A DNA stretch of 64,000 nt, taken from Prostheceraeus crozeri. Lineage: Eukaryota; Platyhelminthes; Polycladida; Euryleptidae. The notes under the pieces are model-generated. The model saw only the letters and a list, made by a program, of their open reading frames with translations, was not told the origin of the DNA and made no database searches. Each line of letters starts with the position of its first letter. Position 1 is the stretch's first letter. Both the position numbers and the translations under genes were made by a program. Shown piece after piece: positions 23,233 to 34,341 of this stretch. Location: NCBI GenBank assembly GCA_907163375.1, contig CAJQUW010001438.1, forward strand, positions 62,001 through 126,000. Reading direction: 5' to 3'.

Positions 23233-24506
23233 AAGAGAATATTAACTTCTTATTCCCGAAATTTTCAATATACATGTACATATGTATATATGATTGCATG
23301 TTGGCAACATGTAGGCATACGATTGGTTATAATCAACCGAAGTATTTTCGACGAGCTTTGGATCTTGATGGCATCAAATCTGCAGTTCTTTACAATGAAG
23401 TTGTTCATAATAGTCAAATGGAATCACTCTAGTTATTAACATCTACCGTATTGAAGTTCTTTTAAATCATTTCAAAGAAGATAATACACCAATCGCTAAA
23501 ACACCTATTCAGTGGATTTTACAAATGCTTCAATGGTCACATAAGACTTTCTCAACATCTGTCTTCTGGTATCTGTGAATTGCTGTGAACATCAGAGGTA
23601 TGTAGTTTTGTAAAAGTATATTTCTGTATAAAAATATTTAATCATGATATTAATCGTGTATTAAGATTACATAAAATATTGTAATTTGTATATAGTTGTA
23701 TAATTTCTCTATTGAATTATATTTGTGTCAGCTTTTGTATCAAAACTTTATTCGTAAATACAATTCTGAGTCAATATTGCGCAAAGTCTTCTGAACAATT
23801 TAACAACTCAGCAGTCAGGAATCATAAGCAGTAAACATTGGAAATAAGTAATATCTATTTCATTAACAATTTAACTGTTTTGCAAATTAGAAATGAATTT
23901 GACAAATAAATATCAGAAGCAATCATTGACTTCACTCCTCCAATGAGAAGCGATGACAAATCGGTCTTCAGTTGCACAACAAAAGAAAACGCCCTCTAAG
24001 TTATTGAGATGATATAAATTATTCAGCAAGACGCTGCTTCTATCAATCTGCTGCACCAACACATGAACATGGAGAGAAAAGTGCAGGTAAGTAGCTCCAA
24101 ACTTCTCTTAAGTATAACTCGTGCCATGGCCTCGTTGATGCCCTCATTGCAAACAGGAGTTCTGAGCAAGACCTGTGCATTCTTGGTTGGCGCTCAGTGT
24201 TAGATAGCAAATAGTACAGCAGTAGAAAGAAAGAAAAATCTAAGGCGGAGAATTTCATTACATATTTTGCCTGTCATCTGCACACAGCTGTCTGCGGTCT
24301 CGCTATGAGCTACATGCTCAAGATTCCATGTTGACGGATTTAATGAAGTAGCTTCTTTCAATCAAAACTGCAGGTACATGTTGAATTGTGGAATATTTAG
24401 TAGAATTCTCAGTTGAAAATTGGGAACAAACTTGAATAGTATAATATAGTAAATTGTTTCCGGAAAAATTGAATAGCTGACATGCAATACTCTAACTTCT
24501 CAACAT
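23233..24506. other. Unassigned AT-rich DNA
   Basis: No gene or repeat supported. A 71-codon minus frame at 24043-24258 lacks any recognisable feature. Confidence 0.5.
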
Positions 24507-24888
24507 CAACACAACTGCTTGTCTATCATGCAGTTTTGAAGTAAATTTGAGAGGCTTGATAATAGACGAAATTTTGAATATTCGTACTTTGGATTTGAGA
24601 TAATTGTGTTGCTTTGGGTAATCAGCTGGAAATAGCAGGTCAAGGGATGTCATTACGCTATACGAAGATTAAAAGACGAGCTGTAAAAGACAATTCAGAG
24701 GAAACTTCGTCAATAATCGCAAATGCAGCTTACTAGCGTTATTCATCGTGTCCTATTCGATCATGAAATGGCAAGGATGGATGTCTAAGTGATATTTTGC
24801 GAAAACGAGACTTGTGCATGTTTTGGAATGAGCATTTACGCTACAACATAATTAATCCTACATTTCTAGCTGAGCAAGCAAACAAACT

Positions 24889-27616
24889 TATCGCACAGCG
24901 AACGATAACAAGAGCTCCCGTGCGACAACCAACTAGTGGATTGATTATCGCACAGCGAGCTTTTTTTGGTTGCTTATTGCACTCCTCCAAATCATGGCTG
25001 TATGCAATGTGTGAATGCCATTGTGTAGGAATGGAATGAATCGCGGTGTTTACATCATCAACACGAGTTGAAAGTGAAGTCTGTTTGCGGATGAGAATGC
25101 AAATGTATGAAGTTAAGTCTTGGTCATGTCACACAAACACAGTAAACAAAACATGGATCGGGCGCTTACGATTTTGTGGTAATTAATGTGATTTCTTTTA
25201 GTTTGCTCTCTATAGTCGGGATAAAGTTGTTTCAAATGTTTCAATGGTAATCAGCACAAGAAGATATAAAGATTTCAAGATTCTTAATTCATGCGGGAGA
25301 ATTTTAAAGAAAGTTCTCTGAGTGATGGAAAATATACTTCGGATACAATTGCACATAAATAGGTGAAAAAGTAATTAACACCAAAGGAAACGTGGGAGAC
25401 TTTCTCGCTCCTCCAAAATTGATCACATAGTGAAGTGGTATAAGTTATTGCCATCGCACAAGGAAAGCGGTCATCCAACAATGATGCAACGATGAAGTAC
25501 AGTAAAAACATGGAACCGACAGATTTCTTTAACCGCTAACTGCCTAAATATTGAAAGTATTCTAATTGATGCAAATCGCGAATATCAAGCAATGAGTACA
25601 TGCAAAGTAACGAAGAGCACATATAATCGAGAAAGCAGTACAAAGCAAATTTTTAAACATGAAGTAAGGAAGGATGAAGTTCTGGGAGTGATGAAAACCA
25701 TAATACATATAAAACCACACATAAATAAGTGAGAAGATAGATAACTGACACCAAAGGAAACGTATGAGACTTTATCGCTCCTAGAAAATTGATCACATAG
25801 TGGAGTGGAAGAAATTATCGATGTTGTGGAAAGAAAGCGGTCAGCCCAAATGTAGCGATAAAATGGAGCGAAAACATGGAACATGCACACTTCTGTCAAA
25901 CATTTTTAACTGCTTGCGTCTCACAATCTTTAAATTTCTCAGACTCCAGACTATTAATCATGAAGTGTAGAGATAATAGAAAAGCAAGGAAACTAGACAC
26001 TTCAATGAAAATCTGAAAGTATTTGATTCTAATCATCTTCTCTCAATTCTCGGACTGCAGACTCCCAATTAATTATCCACATTCGTTCGAGAATTCCAAA
26101 TTCATTCCAAATTCATTCCAAATTCATATCCAAATTCATTCGAGAAAGCAGTACAAAGCAAATTTTTAAACATGAAGTAAGGAAGGATGAAGTTCTGGGA
26201 GTGATGAAAACCATAATACATATAAAACCACACATAAATAAGTGAGAAGATAGATAACTGACACCAAAGGAAACGTATGAGACTTTATCGCTCCTAGAAA
26301 ATTGATCACATAGTGGAGTGGAAGAAATTATCGATGTTGTGGAAAGAAAGCGGTCAGCCCAAATGTAGCGATAAAATGGAGCGAAAACATGGAACATGCA
26401 CACTTCTGTCAAACATTTTTAACTGCTTGCGTCTCACAATCTTTAAATTTCTCAGACTCCAGACTATTAATCATGAAGTGTAGAGATAATAGAAAAGCAA
26501 GGAAACTAGACACTTCAATGAAAATCTGAAAGTATTTGATTCTAATCATCTTCTCTCAATTCTCGGACTGCAGACTCCCAATTAATTATCCACATTCGTT
26601 CGAGAATTCCAAATTCATTCCAAATTCATTCCAAATTCATATCCAAATTCATTCGAGAAAGCAGTACAAAGCAAATTTTTAAACATGAAGTAAGGAAGGA
26701 TGAAGTTCTGGGAGTGATGAAAACCATAATACATATAAAACCACACATAAATAAGTGAGAAGATAGATAACTGACACCAAAGGAAACGTATGAGACTTTA
26801 TCGCTCCTAGAAAATTGATCACATAGTGGAGTGGAAGAAATTATCGATGTTGTGGAAAGAAAGCGGTCAGCCCAAATGTAGCGATAAAATGGAGCGAAAA
26901 CATGGAACATGCACACTTCTGTCAAACATTTTTAACTGCTTGCGTCTCACAATCTTTAAATTTCTCAGACTCCAGACTATTAATCATGAAGTGTAGAGAT
27001 AATAGAAAAGCAAGGAAACTAGACACTTCAATGAAAATCTGAAAGTATTTGATTCTAATCATCTTCTCTCAATTCTCGGACTGCAGACTCCCAATTAATT
27101 ATCACATGTCGCTGTCACTCATATTAGAGAAATAATTACTCCGGGTTTCTGTTCCACAGCGGTATGACGCGTGCTCCTCATAACACGTTCCATAAAACAT
27201 TCCTAAAATAACACTTAGAAATTACAGTAAAGTCGAAGTGATTCAAACGAACAATCAATAACGTTTTATGTTTGACGGTTAGTCCTCATGTGGAGATCAT
27301 CTAAAATAAAAGCAAAGCACTAAGAGACAACTCAGTGAAATTTTGACTACATATTTAACTTCTCATCTTCTCTTGAATCTCTCCGTGTCTCTGTCAACTA
27401 CAAGAGAGAAATGTCCAGTCCGTGTTTCAATGCCAGAGTGGACTGAAGCGTGCTGCACGTGTGCTACACATGTGCTCACACATGGCTCACACAAGAAAAA
27501 GGGAAGATTTGTGTGACACCGTGCACAGAAAGCAGTGCCGATAAGTTAGTTACCGCACTGGAAGCCAGTCTCGCGCTACGCGCTCGACTGTTGCTCCCAG
27601 TGCAATAACTATTACT
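24889..27616. mobile_element. 2.73-kb insertion in duplication copy 1
   Basis: Copy 2 reads straight through this point (AACAAACTAGCTGCG), while copy 1 has 2728 extra bases flanked by ACT on both sides (24886-24888 and 27614-27616), consistent with a 3-bp target duplication. TTATCGCAC or TTATTGCAC occurs near the left end (from about 24888, and near 24945 and 24974), and its complement GTGCAATAA near the right end (about 27600), an imperfect terminal inverted repeat. No transposase is encoded. Most of the interior is a tandem array. Deletion from copy 2 is the alternative. Confidence 0.75.
25628..27104. repeat. 513-bp tandem repeats, about 2.9 near-identical units
   Basis: Units start at 25628, 26141 and 26654; the last is partial. 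They appear essentially identical. A diverged unit precedes them (about 25266-25590), sharing AAATTGATCACATAGTG and flanking sequence. Unit junctions contain short repeats of CCAAATTCATT. A minus-strand frame of about 99 codons stays open in each unit and partly in the diverged one; I regard it as unproven. Confidence 0.93.
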
Positions 27617-28686
27617 AGCTGCGTGAAAGGTATGAACTTTCCTACTTGTGCAATGTTGCTTGAAACTTTCATTCTGCTCTACTGAAAAGTTAAAAAGTGG
27701 CGCTTATACACAATCTTTCATTCAGGGAGACGGTACCTACAAGCTGCATTGGCAAATGATTAAAAACTGTAGGTAGAGATTGATGGAAACCAAAAAGGCT
27801 GAAACACAGAATTAGATTCATCTGCGTGCGCTTCGGTTTCCTATGTAGAAAGGAAGAATTGTATGTAACCTTAAAATTGAAATGGCACATCACCGAATTA
27901 GAAAACTTGCTCCTTCTCGAATGGATAATTCGTGTATCGCTTGGTATTGGAAATGGCGAACAATAAGATGTCAGCAGAGGACAGTAGAGCCAGTGAGAGA
28001 TGCGTGCGTGCTGTGCACACACCAAAACACACATCGATGCCTGGCTTCGATTCAATGTATGCACTATACAGTGAGCAATGCCGAGGAGAGGATGTGAAAT
28101 CATCAAGTGAACTAATTTTCGTGCGCCTGCTACTTTCTTTAATAATGATCGGAAGGGCCAACATTATGGAGAAAACTTGTGGGCAATGATCTCATTTCTT
28201 AGAATCTGAAGGAATTTTGGCAATCGAAGCACTTTGCTGGAACTCACATTAATCCGCAAGCGACGCACGACTTTTTTTCCTATCTCTGTAAGGTATTAGG
28301 AATTCCTTTTTGCCCACCTAATAGGTTCCTCAATGTGCGTCCATTTCGTATTAATCACACTTCTAGCAAACCGAAGCAGATAAACAAAATATTTAATTCT
28401 GTGGGCTGAAAGGTCGTTTATTTATTTTGTATCCTTTTAGACACAGAAAATGCTGCTACTGAAGTTTTTTAAGTTTGAGAGATTGCTCTGATTAGGAAAT
28501 ATTAGGCCTCAGATGGAGTCGTAGAATGGTCGAGCGAAATTCAGCAACTGCAGGTCATCGCTGGTGAAGCTGAGGGCCGACTCCAAGCAGACCATTGCAA
28601 AAAGCTGAATGAGAATTGTTTTTCGTAATTTTTGATATTTAAGTACAATTCATCAATTCATCGATCATTATCTTTCTCTATTTCAG

Positions 28687-29043
28687 ACGTTGCTTATTTT
28701 TTCGCTGGCGATAATGGTGTCCGGCATTTCAGGAGGAGTTTACAAAGACTATTTTGATTATATATTTTTCGAAGGTGTGGAGAGGATACTCAGTAGGGAA
28801 GTGATTGACAGAGCATTAAATGATTGCAATAAAGAATGCTTCAAGAATATAACCTGCTTAAACGAGTGTGCAGAAATGATGAAGTTGCGACTGTGTAAAG
28901 TGGCAAAGGATAGCTGTGGTTATGAGATGTCTGCGTGCGAAGCATTCTATCAAACATGCTTACATTGCTACATTGTTAAATATTCCCTTACACCAAAAGG
29001 TCGACTGGAGCGGAAGATGACAGAAATCAGATATTATCCATAA
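28687..29043 (+). CDS. Secreted nine-cysteine protein, copy 1 (main exon)
   Basis: Last coding exon of a small secreted protein. A strong acceptor (pyrimidine run then TTTCAG, ending 28686) precedes an open frame of 118 codons to TAA. It starts with the hydrophobic core of a signal peptide (LLIFSLAIMVSGISG), so the initiator Met lies in an upstream exon I could not place; ATG at 28714 is a weaker alternative. The mature part has nine Cys: C-x3-C-x5-C-x3-C-x8-C-x6-C-x6-C-x6-C-x2-C, all between residues about 50 and 98, one N-glycosylation site (NIT), then a basic tail. I do not recognise the family. The twin at 61597 differs by two amino-acid changes and about two silent ones. An odd Cys number suggests dimerisation or one free Cys. 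Confidence 0.7.
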   Translation, partial: TLLIFSLAIMVSGISGGVYKDYFDYIFFEGVERILSREVIDRALNDCNKECFKNITCLNECAEMMKLRLCKVAKDSCGYEMSACEAFYQTCLHCYIVKYSLTPKGRLERKMTEIRYYP

Positions 29044-29334
29044 CTTAGTGACGATTTCCGCGAAGGATGAAGTGTTGAAGGAACAGTATTTTGGAAATGT
29101 CCAAACAAAGCTATGTCAGATGTGATTTACTGTGTTACCAGATTCAAAATCATTCAAATATAATGATAATTTTTCAATTAATTGTTTTATTTCTCCGTAA
29201 AATAATAATAATTATTATCGTATAATTTGATATCAATAAGCCTCAACAATGATAATCGTGAGGCAGAATTTTACAAAAATTATGAACTATAACAAGAACA
29301 AAGTGAAAGGAAAGTTAATGAAAAGTTAAATAAA

Positions 29335-29713
29335 TCAAACTATCAGAGAGAAGCCACTGTTATAAAGTCGAATCATAGTAATCAAAAAAGACTTGTCTCG
29401 TAGACCACTCTTACAGACTGGAAGTCGAAAACCCCTGGAATGCTTCAAAGGAATCGGCGACATGTGGTTCAGAGGATTGTCGTCATTGGTAATAAGTGCC
29501 ATGAACAGTTTAAATCCAATCATCGAGCGGCGATGACTTAACGGAACAAAGTCTGCACACATGCAAGAGGAAGATCCGCAAATGATTGAATGAGCTCGAG
29601 ATTGAATTCTTTCGAGGTTTTGGCTGAGTTTCACCTAGGCCAACAAAAAGAGGAGCTGCATATTTGAGAATGCTTCGTATACAGTTATTGAAAACTAATA
29701 ATAATCGGATCAT
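29335..29713 (-). pseudogene. LINE reverse-transcriptase 3'-end relic, copy 1
   Basis: Two minus-strand frames give the end of a non-LTR retrotransposon ORF2. The first reads CIRSILKYAAPLFVGLGE (about 29680-29620). After a shift comes NLERIQSRAHSIICG, a RR(S/M)IGFKLF stretch, NPLNHMSPIP and SFLITMIRLYNSG. This order (C-x-RS-LEYA-P, ERIQ-RA, RR, HPL, IRLYN) is typical of the C-terminal part of jockey/CR1-like and related LINE proteins. The relic is truncated and frameshifted. The same relic is in duplication copy 2. Confidence 0.75.
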
Positions 29714-29844
29714 TATTGTAGAGGCCTATACAATGAATGTAAATACAGGGTTACCAGTTCATGGGAAATTAATTTGAAAATTTATTGTGATGCTTGCAAG
29801 AGAATGACAACGATTAAGTCAATAAAGGACAACAACCCCGCACG

Positions 29845-29922
29845 CGCATGACCCAGGAATCGAACTGAAGTCTACGATGGAGACGAGCTTATACCTTCTC
29901 CACTTGGCCATACCGATGCTAC
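29845..29922 (-). mobile_element. tRNA-derived SINE head, copy 1
   Basis: On the minus strand TGGCCAAGTGG (29900-29910) matches a pol III A box and GTTCGATTCCT (29855-29865) a B box, with spacing suitable for a tRNA with a long variable arm. The 5' end is GTAGCATCGGTATGG. A non-tRNA body follows (GGGGTTGTTGTCC). No intact acceptor stem, so it is a SINE or tRNA relic. Confidence 0.6.
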
Positions 29923-32054
29923 AAGAGGAATCAATAAAAAGTAGAAAGATGTAATTAACAATAATCTGTCGATATCACTTAGAGAGAGAGAGCTTCTGCC
30001 TTCACTCACGTTGTTTCCTCACCGTTCACGCGGACAAGTGAAGAAAGTGCGAGCTCATCTCCACCACGGAATTCAGTTCGATTCGTGGGTCGAGGAATCA
30101 AGGGTCTTGGTGTCTTTTATTGACTTCTGTCGTCATTCTCTTTAGATATTTAATATATTGCGATAATTATTTCTTGTCGTGATCATGCTCTTGATGTAAA
30201 CATTTTGTGTCAAAGATGAGATTTGAAAAGTGGTAAGTAAAACAAGTAAATGTAAATGGCAAAAATGTTTTAAAATATCATCATTATAAATGCCTAGTTG
30301 ATGTGAATATAATCAATATCTACTTATGCGATGGGTATGGTATGGCAAAAGAAAATAAACCAATTTAAGGATGAAACCAAAATAGATATCAGTTTTCTAA
30401 CACGGATCAGAACTTCATGAATTGAGAGCCACAACCACAAGTAATCCCTTGATTGGTTCCATCAATTTGTCACACCATAAACCCTTCACCGTTCAGCGCG
30501 ATTTGATCCAATCTCCTCCTCCATTGCATCTAGAGTGTAGCTCCAAATCGAATGAACTCCACTTTGCAATATCTGTAGGGTACAAACATTCCAATCACAC
30601 TAGAAAAATTGTGATCAACTACATACACTGTAGCCATTTAAATGTAAAATAATTACAATTGCATCAGCACTATTAAATATTCATGCAGCTTCATGTTCAC
30701 GCAGTTGCAGTTACTTCTCTCCTCGTCGATAATGCGTTTGTCATGCTTAGATGTGCACCGAATGTGCAAATACCGGCAATTCTTTATAAATTGTTTGTGA
30801 CGAAATTTATTGACAAAGTCAGAATTTGGTGACGGTGCTGTAATATTCCTCCCCCGCCCCCCACATCCACAATGCTGATGAGAAATGTAAATCAGAAAAT
30901 TTACATAATTTACACCTTGGAAAAAGAGAGGCAAATGAGCTCTTCTAGAAGCCACTCAGTTCGAATCATTACATCAATATAGATTTTAGCAGAAGTGTAA
31001 AATACAGACTTACAAAAATCTGCTGGAAGCCACAAGCCTCGATCTCTCAGCATTGCACACTCAGCTTGAATCACTGGAGATACAAATAGGATATAAAATA
31101 AAAGCATTTATGGAGGAGGAAGAAAGAGACGATAGTTTTATATCAACGCTACAACCGCAGTGCTTTTCCGGGGAGTAATTAACAATGGAACATCCGCCGG
31201 AGAAGAAAAGCGGTGTGAATGCGTATAATGTAACACTGATAATTATCTTAAGCAAAGTATTTAAATATGATCTCAAGTACACTGTAATTGAAGAAAACGG
31301 AGTAGAATTACATTTTTAAGTAAGCAACTTCAATTACAATTTGAATAATTGACAAAAGTTTGGTTCTAATGGAGGTATGCAGTTGATCTAGATCGCTCAT
31401 CTTCCTCTATGAATAGCAGTTCAATAATTTTTACCGATTTCGGATTTTTGGCTCTAACTGAGTTTTATTTGTGATGCCACTGATTGAATGTGTTGAGAAG
31501 TTGCTCAAATATCCGCTTCTCTTCCATATAGTTAACTATTCTCATGTACCTATAATTCTATACACACGATTACAACCAGCAAAAGTTCATTCCACAGACC
31601 CTAGTCTGTCCGCAGCGCTGATGTATTCTTCCCCAAATTTCTGGGCAGACAGTGATTGGTTGAATATTGGTTGAATCAAAGTATGTCCTAATTGCATTAC
31701 TCAAAGCTTTGATGATTGACAACTGACCTGCAATGTTTTGACTTAGTTGATGCTATGATTGCTATCAAAAGGCATTATTTCGCATAAGTATTACACTATC
31801 AAATCTGATAATGGGTGGAATTGTAAACGACAACTTCATTGAAAAAAGGTCTTTATGATTTCGACTCAAGACATCAAAAGTTGAACAGCCACCTATTTGT
31901 CTCCATTTATTCAAAGTTAAGACTTATAGAATCCGAAGGATGTAGAATATTTTGTATTCTGTTCTCTCCTTCTTATATTTGACATCAAAGCTCATTAATA
32001 GGTAACAAGTATTTTAACAAAACTCATAATATAAACAAGTTTATTTGAGATTGT
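29923..32054. other. Duplication tail and unassigned DNA
   Basis: Up to 31065 this is shared with copy 2; beyond, unique as far as this window shows. Contains a short AG run near 29981. No gene recognised. Confidence 0.5.
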
Positions 32055-33595
32055 TTAACTGAAGCAGCCAGTGATACATCCAACACTGCTGACACCGCAT
32101 GAGGTGGCGAGACAAGCGGCAATGAATGGAGCCTGGATCATGAGGAGACATTGTGAGGTGAAGACACAGGTTCCACTGTCGAGTCCACAGTTGCCGAGGC
32201 ATCCCCAATCAACACTGACCTTTGGGCTGGTGCGTTTGGCAATGAAATTATTCATCAACTGGTCCATTTCGCGGTCAGCGGAGGCCATGGCGACCAAACA
32301 GAGGCAAGCGAGGAGGATGATGACCTGTAGAGAAAGAGAGAAAGGTCTTCAGGTGGTTGTGATGAAGCAAATGATTGTTCATAATTCATTTTTAATTTAT
32401 CATTGACATTATTACTGTCAATCAAATGATTTCTGCTTCAATTAGCACTCAATTACTAACTCCGTTTCTATGAAAACTTAAAAACTACCTTAATATCAGA
32501 ATTATGACTATAACTTTTGAACATCTATTACGGTATATTGTCACAAATTGATGAAAAGTGATTTTTAGGTATGCATGTCATACTTAAATGTGTAGCATTT
32601 CCAAAGCTACATAGGCCTAGAAGGTAGGTCTATAGACAGCGGTTCAAAGAAAAAAAATCAACGTTGAAACAGCAAATACTTTTTAGATACATGTGGAGTA
32701 TTTTCAGCATCTCTGTATACTTTTTATACTAGTCCTGTATTTTTCAAATTACAAAGCCATCAGACACAGCACTGATGTTTCCAATGATACTTTTCAGGGC
32801 AGTGTGGACTTACAAGAATTAAAACGCAATGTTCATTTGGAATGCTCAACACTAAAGGTGCAGTATCAAGATTTCAAATAAAAGTTTTACTACAATGTAG
32901 TAGAAACTAGTTCTATAAAACGCTTAACATTTTATGTGAACCACTCGTCTCGTATCGAAACTATTCATATCATGCTGTACCTACATAGATGTTTTTGTTG
33001 TTGAATGAACTTGCTTATAACAGTTTTATTTTTTCTATGACATTGGTCTACAAGTGATTTGAATTGATGAAAGTGTCCATCTTTTCAAGAAATTTGCAAA
33101 AATTCTTGGCTGTCTAGTGTTTGTTTTAAAGTTCTGATTTTGAATGACATCCAACGCTATGCGAGTGATGTCCGTGTCAGTTGTATGCCTAGCCTTAACG
33201 GTGTATGACTATGCTAGATCTACTTCACGGATTCCGGAACACAAGACAACGCAAATTCAACCGATGAAAGCAGACACATGACTATATCATCAAACAGCTT
33301 CACTATTTTCTTCAAAAAATGTCAAGCCTAGAATAGTCAATACAGCATAATGATATGTACATCGTATCACATTATGCCATATATGAAATCAGAGCATATT
33401 CAAAAGTGATCTGATACCTAGTTGATCCGCAAAGCAAATTTTACTCATTTTCATCTTATTTCAGCTACATCGATCTGTTTTATATGGCGCTTACATGTAA
33501 AGCTGTGACAGCGTGCTTTAAACATGGATAGATATTACCTATCGACATTACTAAACAAGCTACTATTGTCTCAATCTCCACGAACTCACCTTCAT
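32055..33595 (-). CDS. Secreted eight-cysteine peptide precursor, two exons
   Basis: Exon 1 is just ATGAAG (33595-33590) followed by GTGAGT; intron 33589-32325 ends TCTCTACAG; exon 2 is 32324-32055, in phase, giving 91 residues. Residues 1-18 (MKVIILLACLCLVAMASA) are a textbook signal peptide, 19-33 a short acidic-to-basic propeptide ending AKR (dibasic processing site), and 34-91 the mature peptide with eight Cys spaced 3-6-5-11-4-6-3. The mature chain is hydrophobic, with few charges. This layout (signal, propeptide, KR, Cys-rich core) is typical of secreted host-defence, hormone-like or venom-type peptides; the sequence fits no family I know, so function is open. Exon 1 was chosen because it is the only ATG plus donor upstream that I saw and it completes a signal peptide exactly. 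Confidence 0.72.
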
Positions 33596-33708
33596 GTCTG
33601 TTGTCAGATAGTTTGTATGAAAATTACACCTAGTTGATCCGCAAAGCAAATTCCACTCATTTTCATCTTATTTCAGATAGATCGATCTGTTTTATATGGC
33701 GTATACAT
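33416..33708. repeat. Two ~80-bp direct repeats flanking signal-peptide exon 1
   Basis: 33416-33495 and 33628-33708 share CCTAGTTGATCCGCAAAGCA, CTCATTTTCATCTTATTTCAG and ATCGATCTGTTTTATATGGCG with few differences, spaced 212 bp. Exon 1 of the minus-strand peptide gene lies between them. Confidence 0.85.
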
Positions 33709-33900
33709 TCGATCGTTGGCTTTCATGGTTAACGGTCGGATTGCTCTGCGGCTCTTGCAAACTGTGTATCTGCTGTGCATATCTATGATGGAATTAGATC
33801 AACGCATTACCTATACACCAAATGAGTTACAAAGAATAAGATCTCTAGGATGTACTGGACTGAACTAATCACATTGAAAAAATGGTAAAGAAAGCAAAAA

Positions 33901-34341
33901 ATGAGAATGCATTTTATAAGTGAAATGATGCGATGTGGACTTCAAAATGAGGATATTATGCGGTATTTCTGTGCTTGTGTCCGAAGCATCCTCGAATATG
34001 GTGCTCCAGTGTGGCACTTCGGAATCACCAAAGCTCAATCAATTGCTATCGAATCTGTTCAAAGACGACTGATAAGAATGATGGAACACATCCCATATGA
34101 TTATCATGACTATGATTATGACCGTCTTCTGCAAAAATATTCACTGGAAACACTTAGTTCACGACGCATGAACATCTGTCGGAATTATTTTAAAAATTTG
34201 CCAAGAGCTTTGAGTGAAAGAATTTCACATCTTCCACAAAAAACAGAAATATTGAGACGTAAAGCAAATATCATCTTTTGTAACACCAACAGGTATAAAA
34301 CTCCTTCTTGCCATCTGCAGTACAGAACTTCTGGTAATTGA
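33901..34341 (+). pseudogene. LINE reverse-transcriptase 3'-end relic
   Basis: A 146-codon plus-strand frame matches the C-terminal part of non-LTR retrotransposon ORF2: YFCACVRSILEYGAPVW, then AQSIAIESVQRRLIRMM, SLETLSSRRMNICRNYF, and HLPQKTEILRRKA followed by NTNRYKTPSC. These are the conserved thumb-to-tail blocks (RS-LEY-AP-W, IE-VQ-R, L--RR, TNRY). Upstream reverse-transcriptase motifs are missing, so it is a 5'-truncated copy. It is distinct in sequence from the relic at 29.4 kb. Confidence 0.82.

Larger units (their letters stand above)
24507..31065. repeat. Segmental duplication, copy 1 (interrupted)
   Basis: 24507-24888 plus 27614-31065 match 60147-64000 almost base for base. The match ends only because the window ends. 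The two parts of copy 1 are separated by a 2.73-kb block that is missing from copy 2. Differences are scattered substitutions, AG-run length changes and a ~25-bp indel near 29275/62184. The duplicated block carries the cysteine-rich gene, a LINE relic and a tRNA-like SINE head. The part between 27617 and 28686 holds several overlapping frames with no recognisable product. Confidence 0.95.

Noticed and set aside
24043..24258. 71-codon minus frame with a hydrophobic start
   Set aside because: No acceptor, donor or homology; expected by chance.
25284..25511. Membrane-like 75-codon minus frame
   Set aside because: Part of a diverged 513-bp tandem unit; hydrophobic composition follows from AT-rich sequence.
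27690..28189. Four overlapping frames on both strands conserved between 27.7-28.2 kb and 60.6-61.1 kb
   Set aside because: Conservation simply reflects the recent segmental duplication; no domain, signal peptide or splice evidence.
29845..29922. Functional tRNA gene on the minus strand
   Set aside because: A and B boxes are good but no acceptor stem forms, so it is called a SINE head.
32071..32406. 111-codon plus-strand frame
   Set aside because: It is the antisense shadow of the eight-cysteine peptide exon on the minus strand.
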